Origin: Christensenellaceae bacterium
GTDB taxonomy: Bacteria > Bacillota > Clostridia > Christensenellales > CAAEEZ01
Length of the DNA: 18,722 nt
Reading direction: 5' to 3'
NCBI GenBank assembly: GCA_020024085.1
Contig: JAHHUG010000018.1
Span: 1-18,722 of the forward strand
In this document: one piece after another, positions 1 to 7,117 of the stretch
How positions within the stretch are numbered: position 1 is the stretch's first letter
Layout of the letters: the number at the start of each line of letters is the position of its first letter
Made by a program: the position numbers and the translations under genes
The notes under the pieces: generated by a model
What the model saw: only the letters and a program-made list of their open reading frames with translations
Told to the model about the DNA's origin: nothing
The model's database searches: none

Positions 1-111
1 TCATTATATTTTGCATTTTTCAAAGCATTTCTCATATAAATTTAAAATATTTTTTTCAATTTTTACATTTTTATATTTAAGCCTCTTAAACAACTATTTT
101 AATCAAAAATA

Positions 112-120
112 TGCTATAAT
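112..120 (+). promoter_or_regulatory. Extended -10 promoter of the M20 peptidase gene
   Basis: TGCTATAAT at 112-120 is a perfect -10 box with the TG extension, 29 nt before the ATG at 150. The region 17 bp upstream (around 92-97) has no good -35 box, which is usual for extended -10 promoters. A GAGGTGA ribosome binding site lies at 140-146. Positions 1 to about 110 are AT-rich and show nothing else convincing. Confidence 0.65.
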
Positions 121-149
121 GTTTTTATAAATATTTATTGAGGTGAAAT

Positions 150-1610
150 ATGAGTATAGCAGGAATTGTGTGCCTATCAATTTTTGGTGCACTATTATGT
201 TTAATTTTATTTATGATTGTTCGTACCTTGCTTGTAAAACCTGTCGAAGAAGAGCATACCCCTTCTACCCCCGTTGAGCTTGACAAGGATATCCTTGCAA
301 AACACTTGTCAGAAGCAGTGCAAATCCCAACCGTTTCTCTTGAAAATATCAACTGCGATGGTTCTGTTTTTTACAAATATCACGACTTTTTAGAAAAAAC
401 TTATCCAACTTTTCATAAAGTTGCTACAAAAGAACTTGTAAACAAGTACACACTTTTTTACACAATTAAGGGTAAAAATCCAAACCTTAAACCCGGTTGT
501 TTTCTTGCCCATCAAGATGTAGTTCCAGCTGGAAATGAGGAGGAATGGGAAGTTCCACCATTTAGTGGCACAATTAAAGATGGCTATGTTTATGGTAGAG
601 GTGCTCAAGATATGAAAGGTCAAATGATTGCTCTACTTGAGGCAATGGAATACCTACTTAACCACGGTTTTGAACCAGAACGAGATATTTACTTTATCTT
701 CGGTCACGATGAAGAACCAAACACTGTTGATGGTGCTCCCGAGGCTGTAAAACTACTTAAACAAAGAGGTATCGAGCTTGAATTTGTTATTGATGAAGGT
801 GGCACAATCCTAGATGGCTCAATTATCGGTGTAAACAAAATTATCGGCTTAATAGGTACTTGTGAAAAAGGTTATGTGGATATCGAATTATCTTGCACAA
901 AAGATGGTGGACACTCTTCAAACCCTCGCAGACCTACTTCATTAGCTATTCTTGGTAAAGCAATAAATGAGATTGAAAACCACCCTTCAAAAACTAGATT
1001 TACACAGTCTACTAAAGAGATGTTCAATCACCTTGCACCATATATGCCATTTGGAATAAAGTTTGTTTTTGCAAACCACGACATACTATCACCACTAATT
1101 AGATTTGTACTATCAGTTGCTCACCCAGTTACAAATTCTATTGTTCGTACAACCTATTGTCCTACTCTTTGCAAGGGTAGCGATGCTACAAATATCATTC
1201 CAAAAACCTCTACTGCAAATATCAATTGCAGAGTGCTTACTGGCGAGTCAACCGATGATGTTTTGGCAAGAATTCAAAAATTAGCAGGCAAAGATGTTAT
1301 TTGTAAGAAGGTTGGCACTGCTACTGAACCTACTGCCGTTTCTGATACAACAAGCGACGCTTACAAAAAACTAACCACTTCAATTAACGAGACTTTCCCA
1401 GAACTTGTCGTTGCACCATACCCATTTATTGCAGGTAGTGACAGCAGATATTTCTATCCAGTTTGTAACAATGTATTTAGATTTACTCCATTTATTGTTA
1501 CCCCAGAAGACCAAAATAGAATACACGGACTAAACGAAAGACAAAGTATTGACCAACTTGAAAGAGCTACTCAATTCTTTATTCGATGCATTAAAAATCA
1601 AGCAAAATAA
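150..1610 (+). CDS. Membrane-anchored M20 family zinc peptidase (carboxypeptidase S / PM20D1-like)
   Basis: A 486-residue M20 metallopeptidase, the family that removes terminal residues from peptides or hydrolyses N-acyl amino acids with a two-zinc centre. Residues about 4-26 form one hydrophobic helix followed by Arg and Lys, so the protein is probably anchored in the membrane; the side on which the enzyme faces is not settled. Visible catalytic elements are AHQDVVP with His121 and Asp123, GRGAQDMKG with the bridging Asp154, HDEEP with the catalytic and zinc-binding pair Glu188-Glu189, the IDEGG segment with Asp215, the HSSNPRRPTS stretch opening the lid domain, and the C-terminal RIHGLNE with His459. 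All expected metal ligands are therefore present and the enzyme should be active. The length and the N-terminal helix fit the carboxypeptidase S/PM20D1 branch better than PepT or DapE. The gene stands alone with its own promoter and a GAGGTGA ribosome binding site, and converges on the lipid kinase gene. The exact substrate cannot be read from sequence. Confidence 0.9.
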   Translation: MSIAGIVCLSIFGALLCLILFMIVRTLLVKPVEEEHTPSTPVELDKDILAKHLSEAVQIPTVSLENINCDGSVFYKYHDFLEKTYPTFHKVATKELVNKYTLFYTIKGKNPNLKPGCFLAHQDVVPAGNEEEWEVPPFSGTIKDGYVYGRGAQDMKGQMIALLEAMEYLLNHGFEPERDIYFIFGHDEEPNTVDGAPEAVKLLKQRGIELEFVIDEGGTILDGSIIGVNKIIGLIGTCEKGYVDIELSCTKDGGHSSNPRRPTSLAILGKAINEIENHPSKTRFTQSTKEMFNHLAPYMPFGIKFVFANHDILSPLIRFVLSVAHPVTNSIVRTTYCPTLCKGSDATNIIPKTSTANINCRVLTGESTDDVLARIQKLAGKDVICKKVGTATEPTAVSDTTSDAYKKLTTSINETFPELVVAPYPFIAGSDSRYFYPVCNNVFRFTPFIVTPEDQNRIHGLNERQSIDQLERATQFFIRCIKNQAK

Positions 1611-1631
1611 ATTATATAATCGCAATATATG

Positions 1632-1675
1632 AGACAAACTCTATGCAAACTCTGAGAGTTTGACAGCTTTTGTCT
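1632..1675. repeat. Nested inverted repeat in the intergenic region
   Basis: Outer arms AGACAAA (1632-1638) and TTTGTCT (1669-1675) enclose inner arms CAAACTC (1646-1652) and GAGTTTG (1656-1662), which give a 7-bp stem with a 3-nt loop. No T-tract follows, so it is a poor intrinsic terminator. It lies just after the peptidase stop codon, in a 230-bp gene-free stretch that otherwise holds only the terminator at 1786-1815. It may be an mRNA 3'-end stabiliser, a protein site or a small palindromic repeat. Confidence 0.45.
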
Positions 1676-1785
1676 ATATCAAGTTGTATGGTAGTTTAAG
1701 TGTAATTATTTAGGTATCTATCTATAATTATGATAATCAATCACATTACTATATCAATGCGACAAAAAGATTTATTTAACATTAA

Positions 1786-1815
1786 AAAAGAGTTACAGAA
1801 CATTGTAACTCTTTT
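1786..1815. terminator. Bidirectional intrinsic terminator between M20 peptidase and lipid kinase
   Basis: A 12-bp perfect stem has arms AAAAGAGTTACA (1786-1797) and TGTAACTCTTTT (1804-1815) with a 6-nt loop. T-rich sequence follows on the plus strand, and the A-run at 1784-1789 supplies the U-tract on the minus strand. It sits exactly between two convergent genes and can serve both. Confidence 0.88.
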
Positions 1816-1840
1816 ATTTTTATTTTCTATTTTTATTATA

Positions 1841-2749
1841 TTAAGCGAAAACTCTTAATCCTTGTTTTTTAACTTTTAAGTCGATTATTCTACCTTTATG
1901 AACTTCTGCATCAATATCCATATAATCGTGATTAACTAGCTCAATGCGAAGCTCATCAACTTGATAATGTTCAACATATGGGTTAGACAAGAAGTCTTTA
2001 TTATCATCGGCAATCTCATCAAACATCTTCAATGTTTCCTTAATTGTAGCATCTTTTACAATTACTACGTCCATATAGCCATCACTCATATCGGCAAGTG
2101 GACAAAGTTTTAGTCCTGAAGAAATTTCGCCACCATTAAGGACAGTTATTTGTGAGTTTTTATACTCTTTTCTCTCTCCATTAATAGTTACAAAGAAGTG
2201 ATATCTTTCTGTACCAAACATCAACTTTAACAATGTTTTTATATAGCTAAATTTTTGCACATGCACAGCTTGACCATCTTTATAAAACGGTTTTTCTATA
2301 ATACCTTCCATACCTGCACACAAGAAACAGCACATTGGCACATTTTTGATTGTTTTATAGTTTTCGTCCTTAATATCGACATCAACATAGTCGATATTTT
2401 TGATATTATATCTTAAAATTTGTTCAACTGCCTCAATTGCATTATCACTGATACCAACACAACTAGCAAAATCATTGCCCTCACCAGCTGGAATAATGCC
2501 ATAAATGATATTTTTCTCCACAATAAGTGGCAAAAGTGTAGATATTGTACCATCGCCACCAACACTGATTAGTGTTCTATGATTATCATCAATCAAATTT
2601 TGGGCAATCTCACGAGCCTCTTGCTTGTTGTTTGCAGTAAAAACAGAATATGTAATATCCAAAGAATCTAAATGATTTTTGATTTGTTCCATACACTCAA
2701 TAGCTTTGCCTTTGCCAGCATTAGGATTGAGTATAAAATTCAAATTCAT
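1841..2749 (-). CDS. Diacylglycerol kinase-like lipid kinase (YegS/DagK/BmrU family)
   Basis: A 302-residue soluble lipid kinase that transfers phosphate from ATP to a membrane lipid alcohol such as diacylglycerol, recycling it into phospholipid synthesis. The N-terminal kinase domain shows NPNAGKG (8-14), the nucleotide-binding VGGDGT (63-68) and PAGEGNDFA (87-95). The second, beta-rich domain ends with PLADMSDGYMDVVIV near residues 217-231, a conserved part of the family. The position usually occupied by Thr in GTGND is Glu90 here, a modest deviation. The length is typical. The ATG is preceded by AGAGGTGAAAT, a good ribosome binding site, and by a well-spaced minus-strand promoter. It is a single-gene transcript divergent from the DUF4364 gene. 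Lipid specificity is not determined; a sphingosine or undecaprenol kinase role is possible but less likely. Confidence 0.9.
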   Translation of the reverse strand: MNLNFILNPNAGKGKAIECMEQIKNHLDSLDITYSVFTANNKQEAREIAQNLIDDNHRTLISVGGDGTISTLLPLIVEKNIIYGIIPAGEGNDFASCVGISDNAIEAVEQILRYNIKNIDYVDVDIKDENYKTIKNVPMCCFLCAGMEGIIEKPFYKDGQAVHVQKFSYIKTLLKLMFGTERYHFFVTINGERKEYKNSQITVLNGGEISSGLKLCPLADMSDGYMDVVIVKDATIKETLKMFDEIADDNKDFLSNPYVEHYQVDELRIELVNHDYMDIDAEVHKGRIIDLKVKKQGLRVFA

Positions 2750-2767
2750 ATTTCACCTCTTAAACTT

Positions 2768-2796
2768 ATTTTATCATTTTTTAATTAATATGGCAA
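2768..2796 (-). promoter_or_regulatory. Promoter of the lipid kinase gene
   Basis: On the minus strand TTGCCA (2796-2791) is followed after exactly 17 bp by TAAAAT (2773-2768), with TG in the extended -10 position. The predicted start lies about 10-15 nt before the AGAGGTG ribosome binding site. It faces away from the plus-strand promoter at 2824-2852. Confidence 0.72.
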
Positions 2797-2823
2797 ATTA
2801 TTTACTAATTTATGACTAACTTA

Positions 2824-2852
2824 TTGATAATTACATAAAAGTGTGCTATACT
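2824..2852 (+). promoter_or_regulatory. Promoter of the DUF4364-TSCPD operon
   Basis: TTGATA (2824-2829), a 17-bp spacer and TATACT (2847-2852), with TGC as extended -10 (2844-2846). The -10 box lies downstream of an in-frame GTG at 2843, so that GTG cannot be the start of translation. This promoter fixes the start at the ATG at 2885. Confidence 0.75.
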
Positions 2853-2865
2853 TTTCAAGCACACT
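2840..2865. promoter_or_regulatory. Candidate operator: 8-bp inverted repeat over the -10 box
   Basis: AGTGTGCT (2840-2847) and AGCACACT (2858-2865) are perfect inverted copies with a 10-bp centre, about one helical turn between half-site edges. They cover the -10 box and the expected transcription start, where a bound dimer would block RNA polymerase. The next gene downstream is a winged-helix-like protein, so self-control is plausible. An RNA hairpin is less likely because transcription starts inside the repeat. Confidence 0.45.
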
Positions 2866-2884
2866 AAAAAAAGGAGTAGTATTT

Positions 2885-3400
2885 ATGCGAGATAATATTG
2901 TCAATAAATTAATACTTTTGTTTGTTTTTGACAAAATGGAAATACCTATTTCGGAAGAATCGCTAATTGACATTTGTACAACCACTAACGAATGGATGAA
3001 CTATGTAGACTGTACTACTGCCCTTAACGATTTATTAGATGCTGATTTCTTGTACATTACCGAGCAATTATCTACAAGATTGATATCAATCACACCTGAT
3101 GGAAGGTCTTGTATTGCAAGCTTTTATACTAGAATCCCTTCTCATTTAAGAGATGACATCAACGAATATATTTCAAAAAATAGGTTAAAATATAGGAAAA
3201 GGCAAGAATATTTTACCGATTATTATCGTAACGATGATGGTACATACACTGTATGGTTAAAGATTTTTAATACCGACAGACCACAATTTGAACTAAAATT
3301 ATTGGTAGAAACTAGAAGTGCTGCAGTAGAAATGACTAGAAAATGGACAAGTAAAGCTGCTCAAGCATACGGTATGCTACTTGAAACATTATTAGATTAG
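2885..3400 (+). CDS. DUF4364 family protein (predicted winged-helix regulator)
   Basis: A 171-residue protein of the DUF4364 family, common in Clostridia and of unproven function. The N-terminal third (residues about 5-82) has the helix pattern of a winged helix: NKLILLFVFDKMEIPISEES, then a recognition-helix-like segment, then YITEQLSTRLISITPDGR matching the wing and the typical 'ITPDGR' turn. The C-terminal part (about 85-170) has a basic KNRLKYRKRQ stretch and an alternating beta region around TYTVWLKIFN. The ATG at 2885 is chosen because AAGGAG (2871-2876) sits 8 nt before it and because the promoter -10 box overlaps the longer GTG-initiated version. It is followed after 8 nt by the TSCPD gene, so the two are co-transcribed. 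The inverted repeat in its promoter suggests autoregulation; this is inference. Confidence 0.82.
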   Translation: MRDNIVNKLILLFVFDKMEIPISEESLIDICTTTNEWMNYVDCTTALNDLLDADFLYITEQLSTRLISITPDGRSCIASFYTRIPSHLRDDINEYISKNRLKYRKRQEYFTDYYRNDDGTYTVWLKIFNTDRPQFELKLLVETRSAAVEMTRKWTSKAAQAYGMLLETLLD

Positions 3401-3408
3401 AGGTGTTT

Positions 3409-3654
3409 ATGGAAGAATATAAAACAAAAGGTACTTGTAGTAAAAAAATTTATTTTGATGTAAAAGACGACAAAATTGATTATGTAGAATTTGTAGGTGG
3501 TTGTAAAGGCAATACACAAGGTGTTGCAAAACTTTGTTTGGGTAGGCCTGTTGATGAAGTAATCAGTTTACTTGAAGGTATCGAATGTAGAGGCAATACA
3601 TCTTGCCCTGACCAACTTGCTCAAGCATTAAAAGAATACAAAGCAAATCATTAA
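3409..3654 (+). CDS. TSCPD domain protein, TIGR03905-like
   Basis: An 81-residue protein consisting of one TSCPD domain, named for a signature seen here as NTSCPDQL (63-70). This domain also occurs at the C-terminus of some ribonucleotide reductases; the role of the stand-alone form is not established. Cysteines at 10, 32, 43, 60 and 66 are spaced so that several could bind a metal or act in redox chemistry, including GGCKGN (30-35) and ECRGNTSC (59-66). The start is the ATG at 3409 with AGAGG at 3399-3403, overlapping the stop of the previous gene. An in-frame GTG at 3403 lies within that ribosome binding site and is unlikely to be used. The gene ends at the bidirectional terminator 3672-3702. 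Confidence 0.85.
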   Translation: MEEYKTKGTCSKKIYFDVKDDKIDYVEFVGGCKGNTQGVAKLCLGRPVDEVISLLEGIECRGNTSCPDQLAQALKEYKANH

Positions 3655-3675
3655 TAAAACAAATCATTAATAAAA
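3644..3675 (+). repeat. Perfect tandem 16-bp duplication across the TSCPD stop codon
   Basis: CAAATCATTAATAAAA occurs at 3644-3659 and again immediately at 3660-3675. The first copy carries the last codons and stop of the TSCPD gene, so the second copy repeats them out of use. It looks like a small slippage duplication. Confidence 0.9.
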
Positions 3676-3702
3676 AAGAGTAACAAATGTTACTCTTTTT
3701 TT
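3672..3702. terminator. Bidirectional intrinsic terminator between TSCPD and glycosidase genes
   Basis: Arms AAAAAAGAGTAACA (3672-3685) and TGTTACTCTTTTTT (3688 onward) pair over up to 14 bp. U-tracts are available in both directions. It separates convergent genes and is nearly the same as the terminator at 1786-1815. The remaining 97 bp to the glycosidase stop are AT-rich and show nothing else. Confidence 0.88.
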
Positions 3703-3799
3703 AATTAACTATTTAATCCATATTTTGTTATAATCAATTTTGTATTATAATATCATAATCCATACTTTAACTGTTGATTTCAATACTTAAAGTAGCAAT

Positions 3800-5761
3800 T
3801 TAGTCAATATTAATATAAAATATTTTAATTTCGTAAGGGTTTAATTTTATAATATATTTGTTATCTTCTACCCTAACAGCCTCGGTTGTTTGTGGGTAAT
3901 ATTCGCTGATATTATAGTTATTATTATCAAACGAAAGTGCAATATTATCTAGTTCAAAGTCGTGCGTTTTCTCGTCGCTATTACGGACTATCACTATTGC
4001 CTTTTTACCATTTTTTGCATAATAACCATACACATTGCCCTCCTTTGGCTCGCCACCAAAGAACTGACTATTTTTAATTATATTAAAATTATTCTCTGCC
4101 CAAGTAAGTACATTTGTAGCAATTTGCCATCTTCTATCATCAAACATACTAGGGCTGAAATATAGCTCTACAAACCCTGTTCCACGCATCATACACATAT
4201 ACATATACTTTTCAAATTCATCGTAATCATATATGACCTTTTGATGTGATTTATCTGGTAGTGGTGGATTATAATTTCTCTCTGCATAGCAAGGTTCGTG
4301 ATTATACAAATAGGCAACTGGAAATTGTAATTGTCTTTTTTCAAAGAAGTCACGATATTTTCCGTCACGATAATTCAAGCATTGACTTAGGTTGTCGCCT
4401 TTGCCCTCGTAACCCATATCGCCACAATTATTAAGCCACATTGCATTAACCCACTTTAAGAACCAAGGGCTAGGGTGAGCATATGAGGTAATATTCAAAA
4501 AGATATTCGGTTGAACCTCTCTTATCTTTTCAAAACCCTTTATCCACTCTTCCCACAAGAAAGTATAGAAGTATATTCCATCTTCCGTTCCCTTTGGGTG
4601 ACCGTGTTTACTTGACTTACAAGGGGTTGTTGCAAATCCATCAATTTTGTAGTATGTTACATTAAATCTATTGCAAAAATCAACCATTTTATCGGTTAAA
4701 TCCTTGATATATTTTGGGTCGCCAGTACAAATATCACAAGATTGTCTGCATTTATGATAGCCAATTTTACTTAACAATCCTGCATATTTTACCGTTTGAG
4801 TGGTATATCCACCTCGTGGTCCAAACCATACACCAAAGGTTGAATTAAGCTCCTCTGTCAACTGTTTTTCGTTGTAGAACTCGTTAGGAAAATGCTCCTT
4901 ATCAAAATCCCAAAACCTTGCCACCTTATAGTCCGTCCAACCATCATCAACAACATAGCAATCAAGTGGTCTAAAGCCTTGTTTTTTAAAGTTTTCTGCA
5001 ACCTCGGTAAAGCTAGATTTAATTTTATCAGTTGTAATATCTAGCATATTATCGTACCAAGAATTGTATTGTACTCTAAATTTTGAAGGTTGTGCTATTG
5101 TAGAAATATACTCAAAAAAGCTACTACGAAGTTTATCAAAAGTATTACCTATACCAGCACCTATCACAAAATCTACACTCTCATAAGTAGTGCCTTTGAT
5201 TTCCTTAAAAGGTCTACCGAAAAAGTACTTGCTTGATGCGACATTATCCTTAATTTTGTTTTCCATAGTAGGATATTCGCCACCGAAAAATAGGTCATTT
5301 ATGTAGTATGGTTGACCAAGAATAAATATTCTATTAGGTACATAAACTCTATCGGTAACTTCTGGTATTGTCCAGCTATAAACATCACTAAACTTAAAGC
5401 TATCAAATGTTAGATAATCAATTACCAAATCTTCATTATCAACATCAATTTTTATGCACTTTTTAATAGTATCACTTTTCAAGTCAACAAAGTATTTTAC
5501 TGCTACTTTCCACTCGTTTTCACCAATTCTGCCCGTAAATAGCAAGTTATCTCCATCAATTTGTAGATTTAGCATACTATTATCAATTAGTTTTGTTTTC
5601 TTTATAAAAGCCGAGTAGTTGACAAAATAACTAATCTCAAACTCTTTATAATCTAACAAATCTAGTGTGGTATTTGTAAGTTTATTAGTAATTTTACTAG
5701 AACGAATTTTCCCGTTCTCAACAACAATTTCTTTAATTAATTTATTGCTTTCTATAATCAT
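3800..5761 (-). CDS. GH36-like (clan GH-D) glycoside hydrolase, alpha-galactosidase-like
   Basis: A 653-residue enzyme without signal peptide or membrane segment, so cytoplasmic. An N-terminal beta-rich region (about 1-225) precedes a catalytic (beta/alpha)8 barrel that starts at YNSWYD (232-237). VVDDGW (270-275), the strand-end YYKIDGF with probable nucleophile Asp374, and WLNNCGDMGYEGKGDN (442-457), the region where clan GH-D enzymes carry the acid/base Asp, are all visible. A C-terminal beta domain follows from about 575. These motifs and their order are those of melibiase-type retaining alpha-glycosidases. The flanks are not canonical GH36: the SGG..D acid/base context is replaced, and there is an unusual Cys-rich insert (CRQSCDIC, 338-345). 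The natural substrate is therefore uncertain; an alpha-galactoside or alpha-N-acetylgalactosaminide are candidates. No transporter or regulator lies alongside. The start ATG has a weak CAGGGA ribosome binding site. The gene follows lysC across a terminator. Confidence 0.8.
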   Translation of the reverse strand: MIIESNKLIKEIVVENGKIRSSKITNKLTNTTLDLLDYKEFEISYFVNYSAFIKKTKLIDNSMLNLQIDGDNLLFTGRIGENEWKVAVKYFVDLKSDTIKKCIKIDVDNEDLVIDYLTFDSFKFSDVYSWTIPEVTDRVYVPNRIFILGQPYYINDLFFGGEYPTMENKIKDNVASSKYFFGRPFKEIKGTTYESVDFVIGAGIGNTFDKLRSSFFEYISTIAQPSKFRVQYNSWYDNMLDITTDKIKSSFTEVAENFKKQGFRPLDCYVVDDGWTDYKVARFWDFDKEHFPNEFYNEKQLTEELNSTFGVWFGPRGGYTTQTVKYAGLLSKIGYHKCRQSCDICTGDPKYIKDLTDKMVDFCNRFNVTYYKIDGFATTPCKSSKHGHPKGTEDGIYFYTFLWEEWIKGFEKIREVQPNIFLNITSYAHPSPWFLKWVNAMWLNNCGDMGYEGKGDNLSQCLNYRDGKYRDFFEKRQLQFPVAYLYNHEPCYAERNYNPPLPDKSHQKVIYDYDEFEKYMYMCMMRGTGFVELYFSPSMFDDRRWQIATNVLTWAENNFNIIKNSQFFGGEPKEGNVYGYYAKNGKKAIVIVRNSDEKTHDFELDNIALSFDNNNYNISEYYPQTTEAVRVEDNKYIIKLNPYEIKIFYINID

Positions 5762-5778
5762 TATTCCCTGCTGAATTA

Positions 5779-5806
5779 AAAATACCTCCTAAAAAGGAGG
5801 TATCAA
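5779..5806 (-). promoter_or_regulatory. Possible promoter of the glycosidase gene, overlapping the lysC terminator
   Basis: On the minus strand TTGATA (5806-5801), a 16-bp spacer and TATTTT (5784-5779) are in promoter arrangement. The spacer is made of the arms of the lysC terminator hairpin. Transcription would start about 10 nt before the glycosidase ATG, close to the weak CAGGGA site. The -10 match is poor, so this is tentative. Confidence 0.3.
5782..5803 (-). terminator. Intrinsic terminator after lysC
   Basis: Arms ATACCTCCT (5782-5790) and AGGAGGTAT (5795-5803) form a 9-bp stem with a 4-nt loop. On the minus strand it is followed by a run of five T. It lies just beyond the lysC stop codon and 20 nt before the glycosidase start. 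The stem is of moderate strength and some readthrough is possible. Confidence 0.8.
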
Positions 5807-7117
5807 TTATTTTTCGAATCCGTTATAAATTGCTTCAATAGCCTTTTCGTAATCGCTATTATCAACTCCAACGATAATATTAAGTTCGCTACTACCTTGG
5901 TCAATCATTCTAATATTAACGCCAGCATTAGCAAGTGCATTGAATAGTGTAGCAGAAGTACCCTTTCTTCTTGCCATACCATGACCAACAGTTGCAATAA
6001 GTGCCATATCGTTATATACGATGATTTTATCAATGCTAACACTTCTTCTAATGCCATTGATAATGTTTTCAAGTTTACCCTCAAGTTCACTGCTTGCAAT
6101 AACAAAACTCATTGTATCAATACCTGATGGAACATGCTCGAATGATACTCCGTAATGCTCTAAAACTGAAAGAACTTTTCTTGCAAAACCAATTTCACTA
6201 TTCATCATTGATTTTTCTAAAAGTAGTACAGAGAAATCCTTTTTACCAGCAATACCTGTAATAACACTATTATCTGGGTTGTAATCTTCAACAATCATTG
6301 TACCCTTGTGTGAAGGGTTAAAAGTATTTTTGATATTGATAGGAATACCTGCTTGGCGAACTGGGAAAATTGACTCTGGGTGAAGAACATTTGCACCCAT
6401 ATAGCTAAGCTCTCTAAGTTCCTTATATGTTAGCTCATCAATAATTTTTGGGTTCTCTACAATCCTAGGGTCAGCCTTCATAAAGCCATTTACATCAGTC
6501 CAGTTCTCGTATAAATCAGCACCAACACCACGGGCAATAATAGCACCTGTAACATCGCTACCACCACGAGAGAATGTTTTGATATTGCCATCAACATCAA
6601 TACCGTAGAAGCCTGGAATAACTGCTCTATCAACACCCTCAAGCACTCTTTTTACATTGTCATTTGTTATTTCGCTATCTAGCATACCACGACTGTCAAA
6701 CTTGATTAAGTCCTGTGCATCAATAAATTTGTAGCCTGTTTTAATTGCAAAAATTCTAGCTGACAAATATTCGCCACGGCTTGCAGCATAGTCTGGAGTG
6801 GTACTTGTATTGATTTGTTTTTCAATACTATCCAACATTTCGTTTAGGTCAAAATCCAACTTTAAGTCATCAACTAAAGCTCTAAATCTCTCTCTAATTT
6901 TGCCGAATGCATTATCGCATCTACCTGTCTCTTGTGCCTCATCAAAGGCTTTATATAACATATCTGTTACTTTAATGTCGTTTTTGTCTCTTTTGCCAGG
7001 TGCAGATACAACAATATATTTTCTGTCCTTATCGCTTTCAATGATATTAAAAACTTGGTTTACTGTAATGGCACTAGCCATAGATGTTCCACCGAACTTA
7101 CATACTTTACAACTCAT
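5807..7117 (-). CDS. lysC: Aspartate kinase (monofunctional, ACT-domain regulated)
   Basis: A 436-residue aspartokinase that phosphorylates L-aspartate, the first step to lysine, threonine, methionine and diaminopimelate. The kinase domain carries KFGGTS (7-12), TTPDYAASRGEYLSARIF (106-123), SRGGSDVTGA (183-192), TDVNGFMKADPRIV (207-220) and GANVLHPESI (241-250), all family hallmarks. Two ACT domains follow (about 290-360 and 370-436), with SSELNIIVGV at 409-418, and should bind an end-product amino acid such as lysine or threonine. The length matches single-chain aspartokinases without a homoserine dehydrogenase fusion. The ATG overlaps the stop codon of the DUF1015 gene by one base (TAATG) with GAGGAG just upstream, so translation is probably coupled. 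There is no lysine riboswitch, consistent with its place at the end of a long operon. Which amino acid inhibits it cannot be told. The symbol denotes function; thrA-type naming would be equally possible. Confidence 0.95.
   Translation of the reverse strand: MSCKVCKFGGTSMASAITVNQVFNIIESDKDRKYIVVSAPGKRDKNDIKVTDMLYKAFDEAQETGRCDNAFGKIRERFRALVDDLKLDFDLNEMLDSIEKQINTSTTPDYAASRGEYLSARIFAIKTGYKFIDAQDLIKFDSRGMLDSEITNDNVKRVLEGVDRAVIPGFYGIDVDGNIKTFSRGGSDVTGAIIARGVGADLYENWTDVNGFMKADPRIVENPKIIDELTYKELRELSYMGANVLHPESIFPVRQAGIPINIKNTFNPSHKGTMIVEDYNPDNSVITGIAGKKDFSVLLLEKSMMNSEIGFARKVLSVLEHYGVSFEHVPSGIDTMSFVIASSELEGKLENIINGIRRSVSIDKIIVYNDMALIATVGHGMARRKGTSATLFNALANAGVNIRMIDQGSSELNIIVGVDNSDYEKAIEAIYNGFEK

Noticed and set aside
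1..35. Minus-strand ATG at 35 opening a frame that runs off the left edge (MRNALKNAKYN)
   Set aside because: Only 11 codons are visible, there is no ribosome binding site or clear promoter, and the start MRNALKN matches no family I know. Too little to call.
2843..2884. Longer DUF4364 reading beginning with GTG at 2843
   Set aside because: The promoter -10 box (2847-2852) lies within it, and AAGGAG precedes the ATG at 2885.
3703..3799. Two TATAAT-like motifs between the terminator and the glycosidase stop
   Set aside because: The stretch is AT-rich, with no -35 boxes and no downstream plus-strand gene; chance matches.
5762..5806. CCTCCT/AGGAGG hairpin as a ribosome-binding-site-sequestering riboswitch for the glycosidase
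   Set aside because: The AGGAGG lies more than 20 nt from the ATG, too far to serve as its ribosome binding site, and the following T-run makes it a plain terminator.
5905..6105. Short open frames inside lysC and inside the other large genes on either strand
   Set aside because: They lie wholly within well-supported genes, lack ribosome binding sites and encode low-complexity, non-family-like proteins.
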